Assembly: GCA_028692395.1 (NCBI GenBank)
Contig: JAQUXP010000012.1
Span: 1 to 64,000, forward strand
Direction: 5' to 3'
Origin: Lachnospiraceae bacterium
GTDB lineage: Bacteria; Bacillota; Clostridia; Lachnospirales; Lachnospiraceae
DNA: 64,000 nt
Part shown: one piece after another, positions 56,479-64,000 of the stretch
Position numbering within the stretch: position 1 is the first letter of the stretch
How the letters are laid out: every line of letters begins with the position of its first letter
Program-made: the position numbers and the translations under genes
Notes under the pieces: generated by a model
Seen by the model: the letters and a program-made list of their open reading frames with translations, nothing else
What the model was told of the DNA's origin: nothing
The model's database searches: none

Positions 56479-57493
56479 GATCATTCTCCTTTCCGCAGTA
56501 TTCCAGCACTACTCCCTGTGCGATTCCCGGCACTGACTGTCCCTCAAAAAAACTCACCTTGGACATCAACGCCCCTGTGGGCACAAAAAGCACACGTTTC
56601 CACTCACCGGAGGCAATCCTGGGAAGAATCCAGGAGGCCAGCACTACGGCTGCACAGCCGCACCCACTGCCTCCTGCATTGGTATCCTGTTTCTCCGGAT
56701 CAAAGATGATCATACCGCAGTCCAGATACTGCTCCGTGATGTCAAAATCCTTCTGTTTCAAAAGCTCCAGCAGAATCTCTCTTCCGATGCTTCCCAGATC
56801 TCCGGTGATAATCTTATCATAATCTGACGGAATCCTGTCAAAATCCCGCAGATTCTGTGCGATGGTATCAGCTGCTGCAGGCGCCATACAGCCACCCATA
56901 TTCTGAGAATCCTTCAGTCCAAAGTCTATGATTTTCCCCGAAGTTACTCCTGTAATCCGAACAGGACTTTTCTCTTTCGATAAAATACAGGCACCGCTTC
57001 CCGTCACTGTCCAGCTTGAGGAAGGAGGACGCTGATTTCCATAAGCAAGGGGAAAACGGAACTCCTTCTCAGCACTGGCAAAATGACTGGATGTCATAGC
57101 CAGCACACGATCTCCATAGCCGCCGTCAATCATCATGGCTCCCAGGGACAATGCTTCCCCCATCGTTGAGCATGCTCCGAACAGTCCATACACCGGACGA
57201 TTCAGCTCCATAAGTCCGAAGCAGGACGCAATTGACTGGGCGAGCAGATCCCCCGCAAAGACCATACGGATATCCTTGGGCTTCAGACTGCACTTTTGCA
57301 GCACCAGCCCCGCTGCTTCTCCCTGAAATCTGCTCTCTGCCTCCTCCCATGTTTTCTGTCCGAACATGGGATCCTTTACCACCTTGTCAAAGACAGCTCC
57401 CAGGGGGCCCTCCCCTTCCTTTTGTCCTGTTACGGAAGCTGCTCCCAGCACATACACTTCTTTTTGGAATTCAATACTTTGATTTCCCTTCAT
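56465..57493 (-). CDS. spoVAD: Stage V sporulation protein AD (SpoVAD)
   Basis: Thiolase-fold protein of 342 residues that binds dipicolinic acid in the forespore. Family features: 'YVLGAASVTGQKEGEGPLG', 'GACSTMGEALSLGAMMI' and 'SGCGCAAVVL'. It sits upstream of spoVAE as usual. spoVAC, which normally precedes it, is not present; the next gene upstream is an aminotransferase. GAGGA precedes the ATG. Confidence 0.93.
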   Translation of the reverse strand: MKGNQSIEFQKEVYVLGAASVTGQKEGEGPLGAVFDKVVKDPMFGQKTWEEAESRFQGEAAGLVLQKCSLKPKDIRMVFAGDLLAQSIASCFGLMELNRPVYGLFGACSTMGEALSLGAMMIDGGYGDRVLAMTSSHFASAEKEFRFPLAYGNQRPPSSSWTVTGSGACILSKEKSPVRITGVTSGKIIDFGLKDSQNMGGCMAPAAADTIAQNLRDFDRIPSDYDKIITGDLGSIGREILLELLKQKDFDITEQYLDCGMIIFDPEKQDTNAGGSGCGCAAVVLASWILPRIASGEWKRVLFVPTGALMSKVSFFEGQSVPGIAQGVVLEYCGKENDHGLF

Positions 57494-57554
57494 GTACTAT
57501 CCTCACTTTCATCAGTCCATATGAGGATAGTATGTCATGTCCCGGGAAAATCAT

Positions 57555-58751
57555 TCACGAAAAGACATATTTTTCAAGTCTGTCAAAAGCCTCTCTCACA
57601 AGTGCTTCCGGCAGGGCAAGATTCATGCGGATACTGTCCGGCTGGTGAAAAGGCCGTCCATCCTGCCAGATCACACCAACTTCAATTCCCGCTTTCAAAA
57701 GCTCTTCCACGCTCTTCTTATGTTTCTTACACCATTTACTGCAATCCAGATACAAGAGATAGGTTCCCTGGGGCACTGCCAGCTCTACTCCCTCAAAATG
57801 TTCCTGAATAAAATGACAGGCATACTTCACATTCTCTCCGATTACCTGAACCAGCTCGTCCACCCACTGGCAGCCCTCCGGCTGGTACGCACCAATCAGC
57901 GCATACTGGGACAGCACATTCACCATATTATAGTGCGACATGGAAGAAACCTTCTCCACCCTGTCACGCAGCGTTGGATTATAGATGATATGATAGGACC
58001 CAACCAGTCCTGCAAGATTAAAGGTCTTAGATGGGGCATAAACCGCTATGGTCCGCATCCTCGCATCCTCCGAAACAGACTGTGTCGGAATATGGTGATA
58101 GCCCGGCAGCACAAGATCTGACCAGATTTCATCAGAAATCACAACACAGTCATGCTTTTTGTAGAGCTCTAAAGCCCGTTCCAGCTCACCTTGCTCCCAT
58201 ACACGGCCTGTGGGATTATGGGGCGAGCAAAACACTACACAGTGAATCCTGTGCTCCACCAGTTTTTGCTCCATATCCTCATAGTCCATCCGCCAAACTC
58301 CCTCTTCATCACGCTTCAGTTCACTTAAGACGATATCTCTTCCATTATTCTTCAGAGTCTTGGTAAATCCGATATAGGTGGGCGAATGCAGCAAAACTGC
58401 TTCTCCCGGTGCTGTAAATGCATTGACTGCCGAAGCGATACAGCCTAAAACTCCGTTCTCATAACCAATATCCTCTTTTTTAATACCGGTGACACCATTT
58501 CTGATCTCCTGCCATCTTTGAATACTTTCATAATACTCATCCCGCAGATCAAAATATCCAAAATGCGGCTCCTGTATGCGCGCCTGCATAGCCTGCGTAA
58601 TAGTGGGAAGCGTCGGATAATTCATATCTGCCACCCACATGGGGATTTTTGAAAAGCCTTCCTTCACTGATACACCTTCCATTGGGATCTTATCTGCTGC
58701 AACTGCATCTTGTCCGCTGCGGTTCATAATTGTCGTAAAATCATATTTCAT
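57555..58751 (-). CDS. MalY/PatB family aminotransferase (C-S lyase)
   Basis: Fold-type I PLP enzyme of 398 residues. It has 'WVADMNYPTLPTITQAMQ', 'FCSPHNPTGRVW' and the PLP lysine in 'APSKTFNLAGL'. Members cleave cystathionine or other C-S bonds, or transaminate. In MalY, a regulatory role in maltose genes is known in E. coli, but nothing here shows that. ATG 58751 follows AAAGGA. Confidence 0.9.
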   Translation of the reverse strand: MKYDFTTIMNRSGQDAVAADKIPMEGVSVKEGFSKIPMWVADMNYPTLPTITQAMQARIQEPHFGYFDLRDEYYESIQRWQEIRNGVTGIKKEDIGYENGVLGCIASAVNAFTAPGEAVLLHSPTYIGFTKTLKNNGRDIVLSELKRDEEGVWRMDYEDMEQKLVEHRIHCVVFCSPHNPTGRVWEQGELERALELYKKHDCVVISDEIWSDLVLPGYHHIPTQSVSEDARMRTIAVYAPSKTFNLAGLVGSYHIIYNPTLRDRVEKVSSMSHYNMVNVLSQYALIGAYQPEGCQWVDELVQVIGENVKYACHFIQEHFEGVELAVPQGTYLLYLDCSKWCKKHKKSVEELLKAGIEVGVIWQDGRPFHQPDSIRMNLALPEALVREAFDRLEKYVFS

Positions 58752-58836
58752 TTTTCTAATATCCTTTCTCTTTGTAACTGCTTTGGACCGATGATACACA
58801 CTCATTCCCATTGTCATCTCTTCGGTGAAGATAATG

Positions 58837-61302
58837 CTAATCCAGCTTACATTTTGTCAGATGCCAGATCTCCCGGGCATATTCCTCAATCGTACGGTCC
58901 GAACTGAACTTTCCTGCATGGCAGATATTTATGAATGCTTTCTTTGTCCATTCCTGTGGATTCAGATACAACTTCTCCGCACTCTGCTGTGCAGCCGTGT
59001 AGGATTCAAAATCCGCCAGAACAAAATATCGGTCTGGAAAACTTCCGTTCTCGCCCTTCGTTAAAGAATCATACAATCCGCGAAACAGATTGGAATCCTC
59101 TCCTTGCAGGATAAATGTTCCGTCCACAAGATGGTTCAGTGCTGTCTGCAGTTTTTTATTTTTGTTCAAAATTTCCTCCGGGTGGTAATTCTGCTGCTGC
59201 TCATAGGAGATAACCTCTTCCGAAGAAAGCCCGAATACAAATTCGTTGTCTTTTCCTGCTTCCTCTACAATTTCCACATTAGCACCATCCATAGTACCTA
59301 TAGTAATTGCGCCATTGAGCATGAATTTCATATTGCCAGTGCCGGATGCCTCCTTGGATGCGGTGGAGATCTGTTCACTGAGATCCGCCGCTGCAAAAAT
59401 CAACTCTGCATTGGACACTCTGTAGTCCTCGATAAAAACAACCTTCAGTGTCTCATTTACCTGCGGATCCTGATTCACCACAGCCGCTACATTATTAATC
59501 AGTTTGATAATCATCTTGGCACGCTCATAGCCGGGAGCTGATTTTGCACCAAAGATTACCGTACGGGGACAATGCTTCTGTTTTGGATGATTCTTCAGCT
59601 CGTCATATAAAGATATTACGTGCAGAATATTCAGCATCTGTCTCTTATATTCGTGAAGTCTCTTGACCTGACAGTCAAACATGGAATCCAGATTCAGCAC
59701 AATGCCATTATGTTCCAGAATATATGCAGACAGACGTTCTTTGTTTTTTCGCTTGATCGCTGCGATCTCTTTCATCTTTTTACCGTCATCCACCAGCGGA
59801 AGCAGTTTTTCCAGCTGCTTCAGATCAGTGATATAGCCATCCCCAATCTGCTCTGTAATCCATCCTGCCAATGCCGGATTGCCATGGACCAGAAAACGTC
59901 TCTGGGTAATACCATTTGTCTTGTTATTAAACTTCTGCGGCATCATCTGATAAAATTCTTTCAACTCCTGATTTTTCAGAATTTCTGTATGCAGGGCAGC
60001 AACACCATTAACAGAAAAGCTTCCTGCGATGGCCAGCTTTGCCATATGAACCTGCCCATCATACAGAATTGCCATTTTAGATAAAACCTCCTGATTCTGC
60101 GGAAACATTTTCTCGATCTCCAGGCAGAACCGGCGATTGATCTCATCAATAATCTGATATACTCTTGGGAGCAGCTCGGAAAAAAGAGGAATCGGCCATT
60201 TTTCCAGTGCCTCTGCCATAATCGTATGATTCGTATAGGCGCAGCAGTGAGTAGTGATATTCCATGCTTCCTCCCACTCCAAACCATACTCATCCAGTAA
60301 AATTCTCATCAGTTCTGCCACTGCTACCGTCGGATGCGTATCATTCAGCTGAAAACAAACTTTATCTGCCAGCTGATGGATATCTTCATGGGTCCTTCTG
60401 TATTTCTTGATTGCAGTCTGAAGGCTTGCCGATACAAAAAAATACTGCTGTTTCAGTCGAAGCTGTTTTCCGGTATAATAATTATCATTTGGATAAAGTA
60501 CCTCGATGATAGTTCTTGCCGTATTCTTATTTTCTCTGGCTTTCTCGTAATTTCCACGATCAAAGGAATCAAGATCAAAACCCTCAACTGGTCTTGCATC
60601 CCAGATACGAAGCGTATTTACAATACCATTTTTATAACCAATCACTGGTACATCATAAGGCACTGCCTGAATCTCCTGATAATCAGTATGCTGAAAATAC
60701 ATTTTTCCGTTTTCAGCATACTGTGTTTCTACTCTTCCGCCAAATTTTACAGAAACTGCATAATCCTTTCGTTCGATCTCAAAGGGATTACCATTAGCAA
60801 GCCAGTCATCCGGTAACTCCTGCTGATATCCATCCACAATCTTCTGCTGGAACATGCCATACTGATAACGAATTCCACAGCCATAAGCCGGATAAGCCAG
60901 CGTGGCCAGAGAATCCAGGAAGCAGGCAGCCAGTCGTCCCAGGCCTCCATTTCCCAGAGCTGCATCCGGCTCCTGCTCTTCCAGATGACAGATATCACCT
61001 GCTCCAAGCTCCTCAATAATCTCTGCAACACTGTCATATGCGGAAAGATTAATCAGGTTATTCCCAAGCGCTCTTCCCATCAAAAACTCCATGGAAAGAT
61101 AGTACACAGTTTTCAAATCCTGTTTTTCATATTCCATATGAGTGTCAATCCACTGATCTACAATTGTAGACTTTACTGCATAACAAATTCCCTGGAAAAT
61201 CTCCTGCTGGGAAGCCTGATTCATACTTTTGCGAAAACGATGCTTTACCTGCTCTTCAATCTCTTTTTTCAACTCTGCCTTGTCAAATTCGATTTTTTTC
61301 AT
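58837..61302 (-). CDS. glgP: Glycogen/starch phosphorylase
   Basis: GT35 phosphorylase of 821 residues, full length for bacterial GlgP. It contains '[21 protein letters not shown]' split by one residue and the PLP motif '[15 protein letters not shown]'. It is the second such enzyme in the window and longer at the N-terminus than the malP-type gene at 18149-20413. It stands outside any maltose operon, so glycogen breakdown is the likelier job. GAGGAG precedes the ATG. Confidence 0.95.
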   Translation of the reverse strand: MKKIEFDKAELKKEIEEQVKHRFRKSMNQASQQEIFQGICYAVKSTIVDQWIDTHMEYEKQDLKTVYYLSMEFLMGRALGNNLINLSAYDSVAEIIEELGAGDICHLEEQEPDAALGNGGLGRLAACFLDSLATLAYPAYGCGIRYQYGMFQQKIVDGYQQELPDDWLANGNPFEIERKDYAVSVKFGGRVETQYAENGKMYFQHTDYQEIQAVPYDVPVIGYKNGIVNTLRIWDARPVEGFDLDSFDRGNYEKARENKNTARTIIEVLYPNDNYYTGKQLRLKQQYFFVSASLQTAIKKYRRTHEDIHQLADKVCFQLNDTHPTVAVAELMRILLDEYGLEWEEAWNITTHCCAYTNHTIMAEALEKWPIPLFSELLPRVYQIIDEINRRFCLEIEKMFPQNQEVLSKMAILYDGQVHMAKLAIAGSFSVNGVAALHTEILKNQELKEFYQMMPQKFNNKTNGITQRRFLVHGNPALAGWITEQIGDGYITDLKQLEKLLPLVDDGKKMKEIAAIKRKNKERLSAYILEHNGIVLNLDSMFDCQVKRLHEYKRQMLNILHVISLYDELKNHPKQKHCPRTVIFGAKSAPGYERAKMIIKLINNVAAVVNQDPQVNETLKVVFIEDYRVSNAELIFAAADLSEQISTASKEASGTGNMKFMLNGAITIGTMDGANVEIVEEAGKDNEFVFGLSSEEVISYEQQQNYHPEEILNKNKKLQTALNHLVDGTFILQGEDSNLFRGLYDSLTKGENGSFPDRYFVLADFESYTAAQQSAEKLYLNPQEWTKKAFINICHAGKFSSDRTIEEYAREIWHLTKCKLD

Positions 61303-61402
61303 AAGTTATTCTCCTCTCGTTCTATCTTATCATAAAAGAAGAATCCCTTTCCCGCTATCCTGAAACTGTTAAATTCCTGTATGTTTTTCCTCAAACAACA
61401 AT

Positions 61403-62962
61403 TTAACTCTGACCGTTTGCCACTACCGGTGTCGGTCTGCGGGAGTCGAAAATATTGGCTGCATCAAACATACTGTTACACACATCTGTTTCACCAATAC
61501 TTTCTTTATAGAGCATGTAGCCGTCCAGATCAATCCTTCCCTGACGCACATAGCTGTCTGTAATCTGTACCCAGTATGGCACAGATCCGTCTACATTGCA
61601 GAAGAAGTTATAGCCTACGCTCTTATAGTAATTGTATCTATCATTATCTGAGGCATACGCTCTCCAGTCGCCGATATCATTTCCATGAGCAAAGATGATG
61701 GTATCCACCGGTCCCACGATGTTCTGGACATTTGCAATCCATTTTTCATTATCCGTCTTCAGCTGCTCTGCTGTCTTGGTGGTTACGCTTATGTGTCCCC
61801 AGGTATGGCTTGCAAATTCCCATCCCTCAGCTTTAATTGCATTTGCGATCACTGTGGCATCTGCGATCTCCTGATCATAGTTAAAATCCGGATGTGCGTC
61901 CAGCCATGCCTGCTGATCACTCTTCAATGCCAGTCTGTCACGATAATCACTGTCTGTGCGATAACCAAATACTCCATTATAACCTGTCATGGCAATCATC
62001 CCTCTGGCTCCATGATAAGCACCATCCGGATGTTCCCTAAGAAACGTATTAAGCCGTGGCACTACATCATAATCACCCACTGATGTATTACCATCTGCAT
62101 CTGTATACAAACATTTTACCAGTCCATTATCATCCAGCACCAGCTTCTCCGGGTATCCCTCCGCCGCATAAGAATGATAATAGCTCAGGTCATCTATGGA
62201 AAGGACAAATGCCTTCTTGCCTGCTGGAAGCATCAGATTTGTATTTTTGGCAAAATGTACTGTTCCATCCGCATCCGTTGTCTGCACCACCAGATCACGA
62301 AGTCTTACCAGGACATAACCGTTATCATACATCTGCTGGGTGATCTTATCAAACTCCTCCACCGTGGTCATCCACGCATTAAAGCCGTCCACGGCAGGCT
62401 GCCCCAAAGCCGCCACATTAAATGCACGGTTTGTATCATTGATCAATGAATGATAAAAAATATGAGGTACCGTATCGACATCTACGGCCACACAGCCTGA
62501 CTTTGCCGTATTATATTCATTTATTTTAGCTGTCATATCGCTGTCCGTATCATATCCGGGATACGCCTGAAGCAGCGCAATCGCCCCATCGTAATCATAC
62601 CCCACCGCCAGTTCTTCAGCCTGTGCGAGGCAGCTGTTCCGATCTGTCCCGCCTGTATCTGTATCTGTCTTTGGCTCCTCTGTCTTTGGAACCTCCGCCG
62701 ACACCTGTGATACCGACTGCGTCTCGGGGCCAGTTCCCGCCATCTGCTCCTCTTTGCTTCCTGCAGCAGAGTTTCCCCCAAACTTTATGATCTTTGTCGC
62801 AAACAAAATGCAGATAATCAGCACCACACATAAAACTCCCAGTATAATACTGCTTATCATCAATCTGCGCTTTTTTCTTTCCCGCATTTTTTTTCGCTGG
62901 CTCTGATTTTTTCGCCCCTCCGCCGGAGCATCTGCACATTTCTTTTCTTCTCTGTCTGACAT
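61403..62962 (-). CDS. Membrane-anchored polysaccharide deacetylase family protein
   Basis: A 519-residue protein: basic cytoplasmic start, one membrane anchor (about 34-55), a Thr/Glu-rich linker (about 65-108), a short helical region and a NodB-homology domain. The catalytic and metal residues appear in 'LSIDDLSYY' and 'HTWGH'. The domain is larger than classical peptidoglycan deacetylases, with extra loops. It probably modifies a wall polysaccharide outside the membrane; the substrate is unknown. AAAGAGG precedes the ATG. Confidence 0.85.
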   Translation of the reverse strand: MSDREEKKCADAPAEGRKNQSQRKKMRERKKRRLMISSIILGVLCVVLIICILFATKIIKFGGNSAAGSKEEQMAGTGPETQSVSQVSAEVPKTEEPKTDTDTGGTDRNSCLAQAEELAVGYDYDGAIALLQAYPGYDTDSDMTAKINEYNTAKSGCVAVDVDTVPHIFYHSLINDTNRAFNVAALGQPAVDGFNAWMTTVEEFDKITQQMYDNGYVLVRLRDLVVQTTDADGTVHFAKNTNLMLPAGKKAFVLSIDDLSYYHSYAAEGYPEKLVLDDNGLVKCLYTDADGNTSVGDYDVVPRLNTFLREHPDGAYHGARGMIAMTGYNGVFGYRTDSDYRDRLALKSDQQAWLDAHPDFNYDQEIADATVIANAIKAEGWEFASHTWGHISVTTKTAEQLKTDNEKWIANVQNIVGPVDTIIFAHGNDIGDWRAYASDNDRYNYYKSVGYNFFCNVDGSVPYWVQITDSYVRQGRIDLDGYMLYKESIGETDVCNSMFDAANIFDSRRPTPVVANGQS

Positions 62963-63308
62963 GACAACACCTCTTTCTTTTATATTCTTTTATATGATTT
63001 TATATAGAATACACAGAGATTCATGGAAGTCTTCTCTGTGTCTGCGCTCTGCATCATAACACTTTTATTAAAACATATTTTCACTATATTAACAATAGAA
63101 AAACCTCCTGAGTTTCCACAGATTGCTGTTCACTCCATAATCAGTAACCTGCTGACATCATTACTTTTCATTACCGTTTACAAAAGCTCTGGTAATTATT
63201 CATTTACCCAAAAAGTAAGACGGCCATTTACATGACCGCCTTACCACTTTTCTGTTTTTTAAATTTTAAAATCAAGTCTTCTCTTGTCCTTCTGGCTCAA
63301 TAAAACCA
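62963..63308. other. Intergenic region 62963-63308
   Basis: No gene is supported. It holds an inverted repeat ACACAGAGA/TCTCTGTGT (63011-63019 and 63033-63041) in the deacetylase leader. A possible minus-strand promoter (TTGTTA, 17 bp, TTTAAT) lies near 63075, and the terminator of the corrinoid-protein gene is at 63210-63244. Confidence 0.6.
63210..63244 (-). terminator. Terminator of the corrinoid protein gene
   Basis: Minus-strand stem GTAAGGCGGTC/GGCCGTCTTAC with a short loop, followed by five T. Confidence 0.85.
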
Positions 63309-63947
63309 TCAACAGGATTTTGCCACCTTCTTCGCTACCTCTGCAGCACTCGTTGCATCCGCAGTATAATAATCGGCTCCGATCTCCTTTGCAAAGCTTT
63401 CGGTAACCGGTGCACCGCCAATCATAACTGTATACTTGTCTCTTACATTTCGTTCCTTCATCAGATCAATTACACCTTGCATGTTGGGCATGGTGGTGGT
63501 CAAAAGTGCGGACATACAGATAATATTCGCATGTACTTCCTCCGCTTTATCAATAAATGTCGCAGCATCTACATCCACACCCAGATCATAAATCTCGTAG
63601 CCTGCCCCCTTGAGCATCATGGTAACAAGGTTTTTGCCGATATCATGGAGATCCCCCTTTACAGTACCGATTACCACTTTCCCGATTGGCTCATTTCCAG
63701 CCTCCACAAGCCTTGGCTCCAGAACTCCGATTCCCATATTCATCGCACGGGCAGCCACCAGCACATCCGGAACAAAAACCTCCTCACGCTTAAATTTTCC
63801 GCCAACGATCATCATCCCGTCCAAAAGTCCTTCATTTAAGATCACTTTAGGATCCATTCCCTCATCCAGAGCTTCCTGAACAAGCTTCTTTACTATCTTT
63901 GCCTTACCCTTCTGCAGATATTCTGAAATTTCCTCGATCTTATTCAT
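63309..63947 (-). CDS. Corrinoid (B12-binding) methyl-carrier protein
   Basis: A 212-residue protein of the MtaC/MtbC type: N-terminal helical cap ('MNKIEEISEYLQKGKAKIVKK' split by helix turn), then a B12-binding Rossmann domain. The cobalt-ligating His is in 'GDLHDIGKNL', with 'SALLTTTMPNM' and 'IGGAPVTESFAKEIGADYY'. It shuttles a methyl group between a substrate methyltransferase and a second acceptor. No partner methyltransferase is visible; it may lie just beyond the window edge, upstream. CGGAG precedes the ATG. Confidence 0.9.
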   Translation of the reverse strand: MNKIEEISEYLQKGKAKIVKKLVQEALDEGMDPKVILNEGLLDGMMIVGGKFKREEVFVPDVLVAARAMNMGIGVLEPRLVEAGNEPIGKVVIGTVKGDLHDIGKNLVTMMLKGAGYEIYDLGVDVDAATFIDKAEEVHANIICMSALLTTTMPNMQGVIDLMKERNVRDKYTVMIGGAPVTESFAKEIGADYYTADATSAAEVAKKVAKSC

Positions 63948-64000
63948 TTTATTTTTTCTCCGTTCTTTCCTCTGTTTTCCAACTCAGTTTTCATTTTTTT

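Noticed and set aside
1..64000. CRISPR arrays, rRNA operons, complete insertion sequences or prophage genes
   Set aside because: I looked for regularly spaced direct repeats, rRNA-like conserved stretches, and intact transposase or phage structural motifs and saw none.

Overview
The window reads as chromosome of a spore-forming anaerobic Clostridia, most likely a Lachnospiraceae relative of Blautia, Dorea or Ruminococcus. This rests on spoVAD/spoVAE, a trimeric electron-bifurcating [FeFe] hydrogenase, HPr kinase, an ATP-type PEP carboxykinase, a corrinoid protein and a Lachnospiraceae-type hypothetical gene. No taxon can be fixed from sequence reading alone.

Layout. (1) 1-6730 is a visibly more AT-rich block holding a vanG-type glycopeptide-resistance cluster: vanR (cut by the window edge), vanS, vanY, D-Ala-D-Ser ligase, vanXY and vanT. 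It is followed by a doubly truncated tyrosine-recombinase remnant and then the 3' end of a tRNA-Ser(CGA), so it looks like a decayed integrated element. (2) 7-11.6 kb: tadA, a hypothetical gene, thyA-dfr plus a radical-SAM activase, and a VanZ-like protein. (3) 11.6-18.1 kb: a heterodimeric ABC exporter and a folate operon (folE, HD protein, folP, folB-folK) behind a structured leader with its own terminator. (4) 18.1-23.1 kb: a maltodextrin operon (malQ, LacI-type regulator, phosphorylase) with three contiguous 12-bp operators at the promoter. (5) 23.1-27.3 kb: bifurcating hydrogenase. (6) 27.5-34.2 kb: pstSCAB-phoU-phoP-phoR behind PhoP boxes. (7) 34.5-43.2 kb: hydrolase, purine nucleoside phosphorylase, a YtrA-like ABC operon, pckA, tsaE-tsaB-rimI, a peptidyl-prolyl isomerase and yigZ. 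(8) 43.4-54.6 kb: a class A penicillin-binding protein, uvrC-hprK-glk, ftsH, a DUF1846 protein and an ECF S component. (9) 54.8-64 kb: a cation symporter, spoVAD-spoVAE, a MalY/PatB aminotransferase, a second glycogen phosphorylase, a polysaccharide deacetylase and a corrinoid protein.

The most unusual content is non-coding. Three roughly 250-bp near-perfect hairpins (34228-34472, 45920-46171, 53719-53970) share conserved loop and bulge blocks, while their paired arms differ in sequence yet stay self-complementary. Each starts a few bases to about 45 bases after a stop codon, in the same orientation as the gene before it. A second, smaller dispersed palindrome family (about 27-55 bp) occurs at least eight times. 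The folE leader looks like a riboswitch I cannot assign to a class. Among proteins, PstS is circularly permuted (its second half precedes its first half), and VanG carries an unexplained 42-residue N-terminal extension.
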